63,461 bases of DNA from Noviherbaspirillum denitrificans (GCF_002211445.1 NZ_LSTO01000004.1:1-63461); one strand, 5' to 3'. Shown: positions 50,369 to 59,352, counted from the first letter of the stretch. A program made the numbers and translations. The notes: generated from the sequence alone by a model not told the origin.

Positions 50369-50875
50369 TTGAATACCCACGCTACACCTCCGCTGCGGCG
50401 GCGTCTCGCCAGCATGCTCTATGAATCGATGCTGATCTTTGCCGTGCTCTTCATCTTCGGCGGCCTGTTTTCCATCGTAATGGAACAGAAGCATGCGCTC
50501 TATTTGCGCGGTCTGATGCAAGACTGGCTGCTGTTGTTGCTCGGGCTGTATTTTGTATGGTTCTGGACACATGGCGGGCAAACGCTCGCCATGCAAACCT
50601 GGCGCATCCGGCTGGTAACCACAGATGGTTCGCCGGTGGGCATCAAGCGTGCCCTCGGACGCTTTTTCCTGTCCTGGCTATGGGTCATGCCAGGATTGGT
50701 GGCGGCATGGGCTTTTGGTGCCAAGGAATGGCTGCTGGTCCTGATCCCCGCTGCCAACGTGGCACTGTGGGCACTGGCGACGTTCCTCGATCCGCAACGG
50801 CAATTCCTCCATGACCGCATCGCCGGCACGCGCCTGATCGCGTTTGAACCGACCGGCAAGAAGTCGGCGAAGTAA
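50369..50875 (+). CDS. RDD family membrane protein (TTG start)
   Basis: 168 residues with three or four membrane helices. The family-type N-terminus PPLRRRLASMLYESMLIF is only kept when reading from TTG at 50369; the first ATG (codon 16) would cut it. The RDD arginine and the later LHDRIAGTRLI are present; the first Asp is replaced by Glu (YES). RDD proteins are of unclear function; some act in ion exchange. Last gene of the sigma operon, nine bases after DUF3106. Confidence 0.82.
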   Translation: MNTHATPPLRRRLASMLYESMLIFAVLFIFGGLFSIVMEQKHALYLRGLMQDWLLLLLGLYFVWFWTHGGQTLAMQTWRIRLVTTDGSPVGIKRALGRFFLSWLWVMPGLVAAWAFGAKEWLLVLIPAANVALWALATFLDPQRQFLHDRIAGTRLIAFEPTGKKSAK

Positions 50876-51088
50876 TTCCCTCAACTGCCTGATCCTTCAT
50901 GCCCTTGAATGCCTTGCATAGGCGTTCGAGGATGCTCTCGCGTTCCTCCGGACTTTCCATACGACGATTCCGCTCCATCTGACTGCATCCATCGCAATAA
51001 ATGGATGACTAGAGCTAGTGCTCTACTTCGCTTCAATTAGCCAAGGAAGCGTCGGAGTACACTTTAAAAAATAAAGAGAGATGGAGAC

Positions 51089-51604
51089 ATGGCAACACAT
51101 ACTTCCCGACGGTCCTTCCTGAAGGTCGGGCTGGCCGGCATCCTTACGCTCGTCGCTGCCGGCAGCCTGTACCGCATGACACGCAAGTCCGACGCAACAG
51201 CACCGTTCCGCATGGATGACGAAGCGCGATCCGTGCTCGCGGCCGTCGTGCCGGTGATGCTCAAGGGCGCCATCGCCGGGTCTGCCGACATCGATGCGGC
51301 GATATTGCGCATTGACGATGCTATCCATGGACTGCCGCTTACCGCACAGAAGGAAGTGCAGGACTTGTTTGCGCTGCTTGCGCTTGCGCCATCGCGCAGG
51401 CTGCTTGCCGGTGTGGCCGACGATTGGCGCGTTGCGAAAGCCGAGGACGTGAACGCATTCCTCCAATCATGGCGCTACAGCCCCATCGCCTTGTTCCAGG
51501 GCGCCTATCTCGGCTTGCATGACCTCATCACCGGGTCCTGGTATTCGCATGAGTCCACCTGGGCCGCCATCGGTTATCCGGGCCCGATCAAGGAATTGAG
51601 TTGA
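51089..51604 (+). CDS. Tat-exported small subunit, gluconate 2-dehydrogenase subunit 3-like
   Basis: 171 residues with a twin-arginine signal SRRSFLK (Arg7, Arg8) followed by a hydrophobic stretch GLAGILTLVAAGSLY. The end reads GSWYSHESTWAAIGYPGPI, similar to the small subunits that accompany FAD-dependent GMC dehydrogenases. Such subunits carry the only Tat signal and export the catalytic subunit as a folded hitchhiker. The GMC gene starts eight bases after this stop and has no signal of its own, which fits. Confidence 0.82.
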   Translation: MATHTSRRSFLKVGLAGILTLVAAGSLYRMTRKSDATAPFRMDDEARSVLAAVVPVMLKGAIAGSADIDAAILRIDDAIHGLPLTAQKEVQDLFALLALAPSRRLLAGVADDWRVAKAEDVNAFLQSWRYSPIALFQGAYLGLHDLITGSWYSHESTWAAIGYPGPIKELS

Positions 51605-51612
51605 GAGGCAGC

Positions 51613-53250
51613 ATGACCACAACGCCGCGCACCGTCATTTCCGATCCGATCCAGGCCGGCCTCGCAACTGGATGGAAAGTCATTGATGCTTCCTCCCTGC
51701 AGGACAGCAAGCACATCGAGGCCGACGTTGCCGTTATCGGCACTGGAGCGGGAGGAGGCGTGACGGCGGAATTCCTCGCACTTGCGGGCCTGGACGTCGT
51801 GCTCGTCGAAGAAGGTCCGCTCAAGTCGTCGAAGGACTTCAAGATGCGCGAGGCGCAGGCCTACCCTGCCCTCTACCAGGAATCAGCGGCGCGCAAGACG
51901 AAGGACAAGGCAATCAACATCCTCCAGGGACGCGCAGTTGGTGGGTCGACCACCGTCAATTGGACCACCAGCTTCCGCACGCCGAACAATACGCTCGCGT
52001 ACTGGCAAAAAAATTTCGGGCTGAAGGACTACTCGCCTGAAGCGTTGGCGCCGTGGTTCGCGCTGATGGAACAGCGCCTGAACATCAGCGCCTGGCTCAC
52101 GCCGCCCAACGAGAACAACGACCTGCTTAGGCGTGGCGCAGCAAAACTTGGCGTTCCAACCGCCGCCATCAAACGCAACGTGAAGGGTTGCTGGAACCTC
52201 GGTTATTGCGGAATGGGCTGCCCGACGAATGCCAAGCAATCGATGCTGGTCACCACTATCCCGTCTGCGTTGATCCATGGCGCGACGCTCATCACCCGGG
52301 CGCGTGCCGACCGGCTTGTTCTACAAGGCGACAAGGTGGCCGGACTTGCCTGCATCGCCCTCGATGGCTCCGGCCTGGCACCCACAGGAAAGCGGCTCGA
52401 AGTCCGCGCGCGGCATTACGTTGTGGCGGGTGGTGCAATCAACTCGCCGGCGCTATTGATGCGCTCCGGCGCGCCGGACCCGCACAGCTTGATCGGCAAG
52501 CGCACCTTCCTGCATCCGACAACCATTTCCGCAGCGTTGTTCGACCACAAGGTGGAAGGCTTTTCCGGCGCGCCGCAATCCGTCTATTCCGACCACTTCC
52601 TCGACACGCAGCCCATTGACGGCGCTATCGGCTACAAGCTCGAGGCGCCGCCATTGCATCCCCTGCTCTTCGCATCGACGATGCACGGCTTCGGCGAGAA
52701 GCACGCGGAGTCGATGAAACAGTTCGCAAATACGCATGCCCTGCTGGCACTGTTGCGTGACGGCTTCCACGAGCAGTCCGGTGGCGGCGCCGTTCAACTG
52801 AAGGACGACGGATCACCTGTTCTCGATTATCCGATCTCGAGTTTCGTCTGGGATGGCGTGCGGCGCTCACTGCTGACGATGGCCGAGATCCAATTCGCCG
52901 CCGGTGCGAAAATCGTTTATCCCGTGCATGAAGCAGCCGAAGGCTATACAAGCTGGGAGGCGGCAAGGAAAGCAATCAATGGACTGGTCTACAAGCCTCT
53001 GCTGGCGCGTGTTGTATCCGCACATGTGATGGGTGGATGCGCGATGTCGGACGACGTGCGACGTGGCGTCGTGTCATCGAAAGGACGTTACCACGGGCTA
53101 TCGAACCTGTCGGTACACGACGGATCGATTTTTCCGACTTCCATCGGCGCCAATCCGCAGTTGTCGATCTACGGGATCACGGCTAAGCTGGCAAGTGCAC
53201 TTGCCGAGGAGCTTACCGGCAAGCCGGCACCCATGCCCAACGCAGCCTGA
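51613..53250 (+). CDS. GMC-family FAD oxidoreductase with Cys-x5-Cys-x3-Cys motif
   Basis: 545 residues from ATG 51613 (AGAGG four bases upstream); a TTG at 51601 is rejected. FAD fold GTGAGGG (43-49) and GRAVGGSTTVNW; active-site histidine in SAHVMGGCAM and asparagine in GANPQLSIYG near the end. Cys193, Cys199 and Cys203 (CWNLGYCGMGC) have the x5/x3 spacing that binds a 3Fe-4S cluster in FAD-glucose dehydrogenase, but similar cysteine sets also occur in long-chain alcohol oxidases. Partner of the upstream Tat subunit; substrate probably a sugar, sterol or fatty alcohol, not decidable here. No cytochrome subunit gene is adjacent. Confidence 0.88.
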   Translation: MTTTPRTVISDPIQAGLATGWKVIDASSLQDSKHIEADVAVIGTGAGGGVTAEFLALAGLDVVLVEEGPLKSSKDFKMREAQAYPALYQESAARKTKDKAINILQGRAVGGSTTVNWTTSFRTPNNTLAYWQKNFGLKDYSPEALAPWFALMEQRLNISAWLTPPNENNDLLRRGAAKLGVPTAAIKRNVKGCWNLGYCGMGCPTNAKQSMLVTTIPSALIHGATLITRARADRLVLQGDKVAGLACIALDGSGLAPTGKRLEVRARHYVVAGGAINSPALLMRSGAPDPHSLIGKRTFLHPTTISAALFDHKVEGFSGAPQSVYSDHFLDTQPIDGAIGYKLEAPPLHPLLFASTMHGFGEKHAESMKQFANTHALLALLRDGFHEQSGGGAVQLKDDGSPVLDYPISSFVWDGVRRSLLTMAEIQFAAGAKIVYPVHEAAEGYTSWEAARKAINGLVYKPLLARVVSAHVMGGCAMSDDVRRGVVSSKGRYHGLSNLSVHDGSIFPTSIGANPQLSIYGITAKLASALAEELTGKPAPMPNAA

Positions 53251-53253
53251 TGC

Positions 53254-54225
53254 ATGATTGTACGAATCACTCGACTATTGCTGCTGTTTCAATTGCTTGC
53301 CGCTGCGGTGCTTGCAGTTATCGCAATGCGCCTCTTCCATATTGACAACGGCTTCCTCGCATCGCTTTACGGACTCATCGTAGTTGTTCTCGTCCGGATG
53401 GCTATTACTGGCAATAATTTTGTCATCGCTGCGCGTTTTCGCAGCAATACTCCGGCGAGGCACCGTATCGGCACGTGGCAGGCAATTCGGCTTTTTTTTG
53501 GCGAATTCCGTGCAACCATGACCGCATCGTCCTGGACCATGCCATTCCGCACGTTTTCGAAGCGAACTGTTGCCGATGCGCGAAGCCTTCCCGTCCTGCT
53601 GGTCCATGGTTATGGATGCAACAGCGGTTACTGGCACTCAATGAGCAAGACATTGTGCAAAGCACGCGTCACCCATTACGCAGTCGATCTTGAACCAGTG
53701 GTTGGCGGGATCGATGAATACAGTCCCTTGATCCAACGTGCGATCGAAACGCTGTGCCGCGATACGGGCAGCGATCAGGTCATCATCATCGCCCACAGCA
53801 TGGGCGGACTTGCTTCACGCGCCTACCTGCGCGACTACGGCAGCAAGCGGGTCGCCAGGCTCATTACGCTCGGCACACCGCATCATGGCACCGCCCTTGC
53901 GCATTTCGGCGTCGGACTGAACACCCAACAAATGCGATGGACCGTCACGGCACAGGAAGGGGTGGCCAGCGACTGGCTGCTTGCGCTGAAGGCGCGCGAA
54001 AGGCCGGAAGTCCGGCGGCGCATCGTGTCGATCTATTCGCATCACGATAACATCATTTCGCCACAGGTTTCCTCTCACCTCGATGGCGCAAAAAACATCG
54101 AACTGGGTGGCGTCGGGCACGTCGCGCTGGGCGTCGATCCTGATGTGCAGGCTTTGGTGATCCGCGAAATACGTGAGACATCGGCGCACGCCGATGAACC
54201 TGCTAGAGCCAGCCTGATTTCCTGA
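53254..54225 (+). CDS. Membrane-anchored lipase/esterase
   Basis: 323 residues; two hydrophobic helices at the N-terminus (about 5-25 and 35-52) anchor an alpha/beta-hydrolase domain. Oxyanion-side HGYGCNSGYW (119-128), nucleophile AHSMGG (Ser182), acid Asp265 (SHHDNI) and His289 (GVGHVAL), as in bacterial triacylglycerol lipases. It starts three bases after the GMC stop, so it belongs to the same operon and may supply the alcohol the GMC enzyme oxidises (inference). The last 23 bases overlap the end of corA on the other strand. Confidence 0.87.
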   Translation: MIVRITRLLLLFQLLAAAVLAVIAMRLFHIDNGFLASLYGLIVVVLVRMAITGNNFVIAARFRSNTPARHRIGTWQAIRLFFGEFRATMTASSWTMPFRTFSKRTVADARSLPVLLVHGYGCNSGYWHSMSKTLCKARVTHYAVDLEPVVGGIDEYSPLIQRAIETLCRDTGSDQVIIIAHSMGGLASRAYLRDYGSKRVARLITLGTPHHGTALAHFGVGLNTQQMRWTVTAQEGVASDWLLALKARERPEVRRRIVSIYSHHDNIISPQVSSHLDGAKNIELGGVGHVALGVDPDVQALVIREIRETSAHADEPARASLIS

Positions 54226-55168
54226 AGCGCCGGTAAAGGTAAGCGCACAGGCTGGCGATAAACGCCAGTGCAGCGGGATAACCATACTTCCACTTCAATT
54301 CAGGCATGACTTCGAAGTTCATGCCCCAGATGCCCACGAAGGCAGTGGCCACCGCGAATATGGCCGCCCATGCGGCGAGCCGCTTGTTGACTTCGCTTTC
54401 CTCGATGGTGACCATCGACAGGTTGACCTGGATTGCCGTGGCAATGGTGTCGCGGATGTTGTCGATCGACGTATTGATGCGATAGAGGTGGTCGTACACA
54501 TCGCGGAAGTATTCCTGCGTGTTCACGCAGACTTGCGGCACGCGCCCGCCGTACAGTCTGGCGGACGCTTCCATCAGCGGAGAAACCGCATGCTTGAGGG
54601 TCGTCACCTTGCGCTTGAGCTGGTACAGGCGTTCGATGTTGGCGCGCTGCGAGCCCTTGTTGAATATCTGGTCTTCCACTGTTTCAAGTTCTTCTTCCAG
54701 GCTCTCGATGATGGGGAAGTAGCGGTCCACCACCGCGTCCATCAGCGCATAGAAGACGAAGGCCGAGCCCTGCTTCAGCAGTTGCGGCTCGCGTTCGCAA
54801 CGCGCGCGCACGCCGAGGAAGCCCTGCTCGCTGCCGTTGCGAACCGAGACGACATAATTTTCCTCGACAAAAATATCGAGTTCGCCCACCCGCAATTCGC
54901 CGCCGACCATTTCAATGATGTGCACAACGGCGAACAGTAAATTGCCGTACTCCTCGATCTTGGGACGCTGGTGGCCGTGGAGCGCATCTTCAACAGCCAG
55001 GTCAGGCAGGTCGAACTCGGCCTGCAGCACCTTGAGTTCCTGCGGCTGGGCATCCTTCAGCGCGACCCAGACGAAACACTCGGGCAAATGGAGGTACTCG
55101 TCGATCCTGTCGACCGGCACATCGCTCAGGCGCCTGCCGTCCTGATAGGCAACACAATTGATCAGCAT
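54203..55168 (-). CDS. corA: CorA-family magnesium/cobalt transporter
   Basis: 321 residues. Large cytoplasmic N-terminal domain, a long helix (about 165-270) and two C-terminal membrane helices with the selectivity motif GMN (282-284, in IWGMNFEVMPEL) between them and a basic end YRRFRKSG. Start ATG 55168 has GGAGAG upstream. Converges on the lipase gene with a 23-base overlap. Metal preference (Mg, Co, Ni or Zn efflux subtype) is not certain. Confidence 0.93.
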   Translation of the reverse strand: MLINCVAYQDGRRLSDVPVDRIDEYLHLPECFVWVALKDAQPQELKVLQAEFDLPDLAVEDALHGHQRPKIEEYGNLLFAVVHIIEMVGGELRVGELDIFVEENYVVSVRNGSEQGFLGVRARCEREPQLLKQGSAFVFYALMDAVVDRYFPIIESLEEELETVEDQIFNKGSQRANIERLYQLKRKVTTLKHAVSPLMEASARLYGGRVPQVCVNTQEYFRDVYDHLYRINTSIDNIRDTIATAIQVNLSMVTIEESEVNKRLAAWAAIFAVATAFVGIWGMNFEVMPELKWKYGYPAALAFIASLCAYLYRRFRKSGWL

Positions 55169-55251
55169 GGAACTCTCCGAAATGCGAACCTTGCACTGTA
55201 TTCCGGCAGCTTACACGGAATGACACTGCCCTTGCATTGCGGCATGCAAAA

Positions 55252-55908
55252 TCAACGCAGGACAACGGTGCCGTTCGGTGTCGCCAGGTGGGCAACGAGG
55301 GATGGATCTCCCTCGCCCTGTCGAATCGCGAGACTCGCATTTTCCTCCAGTCCGATTCTCGTCCATGCGCCGCGCAGTTGCGCAGGCTGGGGATGGAAGG
55401 CGTCGAGACGAATCAGACGGCAGTTTGAACGCGGCATGACCTGGGTGGGATGGACGCCTTCCGGCCAGTGAATGATGGTTGGCACCGTGCCGTTTTCCAC
55501 CAGGCCGCCATCGTCACGGATCGTAATCTGCCACTTCAGCGATCCGCGCTGCATGTGGCGCACCGGCCCAAGCGATGGGAGATTCGTCACTGCGCTGCCG
55601 ATCTGGTTAGTACGGGCAACGAAGGTGGCGAGGAATGGTCCTTTCGCTGCGCGCCGGCGCTGTTCTTGCCAATCCATTCCGAACCATCGTGGACAATCCG
55701 TTGCGCCGGCGGCTGGATTGATGGCGATCACTTCCAGATAGATGCCACCGTCAAGGTTAAGCAAGTAATTGTGTGTGCCGACGCGGACATGTTCACCGCC
55801 CCTGGTCAACGTGTCGCCGAATGACTTTTCGCAGAATTCGACACCCTCCTCGAGGTGCTCCGCGACAACGACGATGTGGTCGAGTGTGGTCTGAATGAAC
55901 TGCAACAT
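55252..55908 (-). CDS. Glyoxalase-like (VOC) domain protein
   Basis: 218 residues. N-terminal half LDHIVVVAEHLEEGVEFCEK and GGEHVRVGTHNYLLNLDGG is the glyoxalase-like domain type found in Betaproteobacteria. GGAGAAA precedes the ATG at 55908. Metal ligands and function cannot be assigned with confidence; not part of an obvious operon. Confidence 0.8.
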   Translation of the reverse strand: MLQFIQTTLDHIVVVAEHLEEGVEFCEKSFGDTLTRGGEHVRVGTHNYLLNLDGGIYLEVIAINPAAGATDCPRWFGMDWQEQRRRAAKGPFLATFVARTNQIGSAVTNLPSLGPVRHMQRGSLKWQITIRDDGGLVENGTVPTIIHWPEGVHPTQVMPRSNCRLIRLDAFHPQPAQLRGAWTRIGLEENASLAIRQGEGDPSLVAHLATPNGTVVLR

Positions 55909-55999
55909 TTTCTCCCGCAGTTTGAACTTTTCTATTGCGGCCGCAACATATCAAACAGTACGCGCGCATGCGTCCGTTGCTTTTTAAAAAGGAGGCTTC

Positions 56000-56470
56000 A
56001 TGAAACGATCCTGCGTTGCCATCGTATCGACCGTGTTCCTGTCATCCACCTATGCATCCGCATGGGCAGCAGACCTTGTCGAGACCGCTTCCACGTCTGG
56101 ATCCTTCAAGACTTTCCTGGCCGCTGCAAAGGTTGCCGGGATCACCGATACGCTTAAAAATTCCGGGCCGTACACGGTATTTGCGCCCAGCGACGCCGCC
56201 TTCAACCAGCTGCCGCCTGGAACCGTCAATTCCCTCATGAAGGACAAGGCGAAGCTCGTCGAAATACTGTCCCACCATGTCATTCCGGGAAAGGTCACTG
56301 TAGCAGAAGTCAAACCGGGGAAAGTGCAGACGATACAGGGAGATACAGTGACGCTGAAGTCCGACAACGGCAAGGTCACAGTGGAAAATGCGAATGTCGT
56401 GCAGAGTGACATGATGGCGGACAACGGGGTGATTCATGAGATCGACGCCGTGGTTCTGCCGGAGAAGTGA
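56000..56470 (+). CDS. Secreted fasciclin (FAS1) domain protein
   Basis: 156 residues with AAGGAGG four bases before the ATG. Signal peptide of about 23 residues (to ASAWA), then one FAS1 domain with the two family boxes TVFAPSDAAFNQLP (about 56-69) and NGVIHEIDAVVLP at the end. Such proteins are periplasmic or extracellular adhesion-type proteins of unclear role in Proteobacteria. Stands alone. Confidence 0.93.
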   Translation: MKRSCVAIVSTVFLSSTYASAWAADLVETASTSGSFKTFLAAAKVAGITDTLKNSGPYTVFAPSDAAFNQLPPGTVNSLMKDKAKLVEILSHHVIPGKVTVAEVKPGKVQTIQGDTVTLKSDNGKVTVENANVVQSDMMADNGVIHEIDAVVLPEK

Positions 56471-56615
56471 AATCGCGCACGATCTGCTCTTTCCAATTAG
56501 AACGCAGGCTCTACGGGTTTAGAATCCGATCTCTACTTTTGCCGCCTACACTGCCACGATGGAAAAGGTGCGTCGGTGAGGCCGGCGTAGGGTCAACCAA
56601 CAAGGGGAGCAGTTC

Positions 56616-57110
56616 GTGGTCAAAAAACTGAAAACACTGGCCAAATCGGACGACGAGCAACTGGCGGAAGTCGTACGCACCTCGGCACAACAGATCTGGC
56701 AAGCCGGCCTTGGCGCATTTGCCAAGGCGCAGGAGGAAGGCGGCAAGGTATTTGCCAAACTGGTCAAGGAAGGTTCGGCACTGCAGGAGCGCACCCAGCA
56801 GATGGCCAACGGCAAGGTCTCCGACGTGACGGGCACGGTAGTGAAGATTGCGGACAACGTCAGCAAGCAGGCCGCCGGATCCTGGGACAAGCTTGAGCAG
56901 GTATTCGAAGACCGCGTGTCACGTTCGCTCAAGAGCCTGGGCGTGCCGACGCAGGAAGATATCCAGACACTGACCCGGCGCATTGAAGAACTGAGCAAGG
57001 CAATCGAATCACTCTCGGGCAAGAAGCCGGTTGCGAAGAAAGCGGCGGCCAAGCCGGCAGCGAAAAAGACAGCGAAGAAGGCCACTCCGAGGAAACCCGC
57101 AGCGAATTGA
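56616..57110 (+). CDS. PHA granule-associated phasin (PhaF/PhaI-like)
   Basis: 164 residues from a GTG at 56616 with AGGGGA upstream. The phasin domain (about 10-125) has QQIWQAGLGAFAKAQEEGGK and a helical VKEGSALQERTQQM region; VPTQEDIQTLTRRIEELSKAI follows as a coiled coil. The last 28 residues are a lysine/alanine/proline tail (KKAAAKPAAKKTAKK), like the DNA-binding tail of PhaF, shortened. Coats polyhydroxyalkanoate granules and may tether them to the nucleoid. Linked in theme to bdhA/scoAB. Confidence 0.88.
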   Translation: MVKKLKTLAKSDDEQLAEVVRTSAQQIWQAGLGAFAKAQEEGGKVFAKLVKEGSALQERTQQMANGKVSDVTGTVVKIADNVSKQAAGSWDKLEQVFEDRVSRSLKSLGVPTQEDIQTLTRRIEELSKAIESLSGKKPVAKKAAAKPAAKKTAKKATPRKPAAN

Positions 57111-57351
57111 TCCCCACTATCTGCCTGCGGAAACGCTCCCAACGGCGCCCGGAAATCTCCGCCGGATAGTTGACGGACGCCATTTCTGGATCAAATCAAC
57201 GGTGTTATGCTAGACCCCGGTTCACAAGTCGCCGAGTACGTGAACGGAGTCTGCCCGGCCCTCCATGCCCGCCGTTTCGACCCGGATGCCCTTCCCGTGC
57301 ACGGCAATGACTCATATAAAAAATCCAGAATACAAACGGGAGGCAACCAGC

Positions 57352-58017
57352 ATGCAACACAAAGCCCCTCGGCGCACGCGGGAACGGATTCTCGAACTGT
57401 CGCTGCGGCTGTTCAACGAATTCGGTGAGCCGAACATCACCACAACCGTTATCGCCGAAGAGATGAACATCTCGCCCGGCAACCTGTATTACCACTTCCG
57501 CAACAAGGACGACATCGTCAACTCGCTCTTCGCGCAATTCGAAGCCGAGATCGGGCGCATGCTGGCCGTACCCGCCGACCGCCGCCCCAACATCGAAGAC
57601 GTATGGCTCTACCTGCACCTGATGTTCGAACTGGTCTGGCGCTATCGCTTCTTTTACCGCGACCTGTCCGACCTCCTGTCGCGCAACCGCAAGCTCGAGC
57701 TGCACTTCAAGCAAATCCTCGCGCACAAGACCAAGGTGGCGCAGCAGCTCTGCATGGGCCTGCGCAGCGACCAGGCGCTCGAAGCCAGCGACCATGAAAT
57801 CGATGCGCTGGCGACGAACATCGTCGTCGTCGCCACCTACTGGCTGTCTTACGAATACGTGCGCAACCCGCGGAAGTACACCGAGCAGGACGCGATGGCG
57901 GATGCCCTCGCACGCGGCTGCTACCAGGTGTTGTCGCTGCTCGGTCCCTACCTGCGCGGCGAGACGCACCTGCTCTTTGAAAAGCTGTCTGAGGAATATC
58001 TCAAGAAGCTCAAATAA
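57352..58017 (+). CDS. TetR-family transcriptional regulator
   Basis: 221 residues from ATG 57352, with GGGAGG eight bases upstream; ATGs at 57265 and 57307 are in frame but have poorer context. N-terminal helix-turn-helix about 8-55 (TRERILELSLRLFNEFGEPN, NISPGNLYYHFRNKDDI). The C-terminal ligand/dimer domain is of a type common next to PHA and fatty-acid genes. Likely regulates the phasin gene 240 bases upstream or itself, by position only. Confidence 0.9.
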   Translation: MQHKAPRRTRERILELSLRLFNEFGEPNITTTVIAEEMNISPGNLYYHFRNKDDIVNSLFAQFEAEIGRMLAVPADRRPNIEDVWLYLHLMFELVWRYRFFYRDLSDLLSRNRKLELHFKQILAHKTKVAQQLCMGLRSDQALEASDHEIDALATNIVVVATYWLSYEYVRNPRKYTEQDAMADALARGCYQVLSLLGPYLRGETHLLFEKLSEEYLKKLK

Positions 58018-58062
58018 TGCCCTCATCGCGTGAGGGAAAATTCCTTTCTACATTCAATCAAC

Positions 58063-58656
58063 ATGAAACGAATTTGTGTCTATTGCGGCTCATCCGCCGG
58101 TGCATCACCGGCGTATGCAGAAGCCGCGCGCATGCTGGCCAAGGCAATGGTCGACGACCATATCGGGTTGGTATATGGTGGCGGCAACGTCGGCTTGATG
58201 GGCGTTATTGCAGATGAGGTCATGCGGCTTGGCGGCGAAGCCATCGGCGTGATTCCCCAGGCACTCATGGACCGCGAAGTGGGCCACAGGGGTCTCAGCC
58301 AGCTGCATATCGTCAAGGATATGCATGAGCGCAAGGCGATGATGGCGGAGCTTTCCGATGGATTCATTGCCATGCCGGGAGGGATTGGAACACTCGAAGA
58401 ACTGTTTGAAGTCTTCACCTGGTCCCAGCTCGGCTTGCATGACAAACCGATCGGCCTGTTGAACGTCAACGGCTATTACGACGGCCTCATCGCCTTCTTG
58501 CAGCATGTCGTGGATGAACGATTCCTCCGGAAGGAACAAGCCACGCTGTTATTGAACGATCCCGATCCCGGTACGCTGGTCGCGCGCCTGAGATCATTTG
58601 TGCCGCAGCTGCACGAAAAGCTGCTCGATCCGGTTACAGCGGCGAAAATCGTCTAG
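58063..58656 (+). CDS. LOG family nucleotide 5-prime-monophosphate phosphoribohydrolase
   Basis: 197 residues from ATG 58063 (MKRICVYCGSSAGASPAYAE). The nucleotide-binding GGGNVGLMG (39-47) and catalytic PGGIGTLEE (105-113), with Arg90/Lys91 (MHERKAMM), are all present. In plants and some bacteria such enzymes release cytokinin bases; in most bacteria the role is nucleotide salvage. A GTG 11 codons earlier (58030) is possible. Follows the TetR gene by 45 bases. Confidence 0.9.
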   Translation: MKRICVYCGSSAGASPAYAEAARMLAKAMVDDHIGLVYGGGNVGLMGVIADEVMRLGGEAIGVIPQALMDREVGHRGLSQLHIVKDMHERKAMMAELSDGFIAMPGGIGTLEELFEVFTWSQLGLHDKPIGLLNVNGYYDGLIAFLQHVVDERFLRKEQATLLLNDPDPGTLVARLRSFVPQLHEKLLDPVTAAKIV

Positions 58657-58701
58657 CAGGCTTCCGGGGCAACGCAGGATGCACGATTGCCTCCTGAGAG
58701 A

Positions 58702-59352
58702 TCAATTTCCAAGCTGGCTTAGCCGTCCCTCGACAAAGGCAAGCAACTCGGGGGAGAGGGAATTGGTCCCTCGCGCGCGCCTGAACGCTTCCGCTGCATC
58801 CTGGGTACGGCTTTGGGCTTGCAGGGAGATGCCGAGCCCCATCCACCAAATTCCATTTTGCGGAGCGTTCCGCAAGGCGGCCTGATAATGCTCCACGGCT
58901 TGCTTGTGCCGGTCGTCGCGCTGCAATAGCGCAGCAAGCAGTGCCTGGTATTCGGAGCGTTCCGCAGCATAGGGCAATGCACGCTCCATGGTTTCGATCG
59001 CAGCCCGCAAGTCACCCTTTTGCTGCTGCAATCGCGCAAGAATCATCGCCAGCCCGGACTGCGCTGCATCGAGATCCAATCCTTCACGTGCCAGCGCCAC
59101 TGCCTCATCAATGCGTTGATTTTCCAGCAGAATCCCGATCAGTGTATGGCGAGCTGCCGGATGCCTGGCGTCGAGCTGCAATGCCGATTCAAGCGCACCG
59201 ACCGCCTCCGCCCGTTTGCCCTGCTGCAGGGCGCCGACCGCCTTCCTGTACTCGTTTTCAGCCTTCTGGGAAGACGTCAATTCCTTTACTTGCTTGTTGA
59301 TTGCAGGCAACGCCGACACAACTGGCTCACTCGGGGCGGGCGAGACTGCCAT
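58702..59352 (-). pseudogene. Orphan TPR protein resembling the C-terminal part of MshN (likely truncated)
   Basis: 216 residues of tandem TPR repeats (about 30-210), e.g. ENEYRKAVGALQQGKRAEA, NGIWWMGLGISLQAQSRTQD and SPELLAFVEGRLSQLGN, which closely resemble the C-terminal half of MSHA-pilus biogenesis protein MshN. The usual MshN N-terminus (LINQMLQDL-type start, membrane helix and proline-rich linker) is missing: an in-frame TGA directly precedes the ATG at 59352, there is no ribosome site, and no msh genes are nearby. It may still be translated as a soluble TPR protein; otherwise it is a relic. It lies 44 bases after metZ. Confidence 0.6.

Noticed and set aside
50685-50978. Minus-strand frame of 97 codons starting in the gap after the RDD gene
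   Set aside because: The first 35 residues look protein-like but most of the frame lies over the RDD gene and there is no ribosome site or known domain; the 213-base gap otherwise shows nothing clear.
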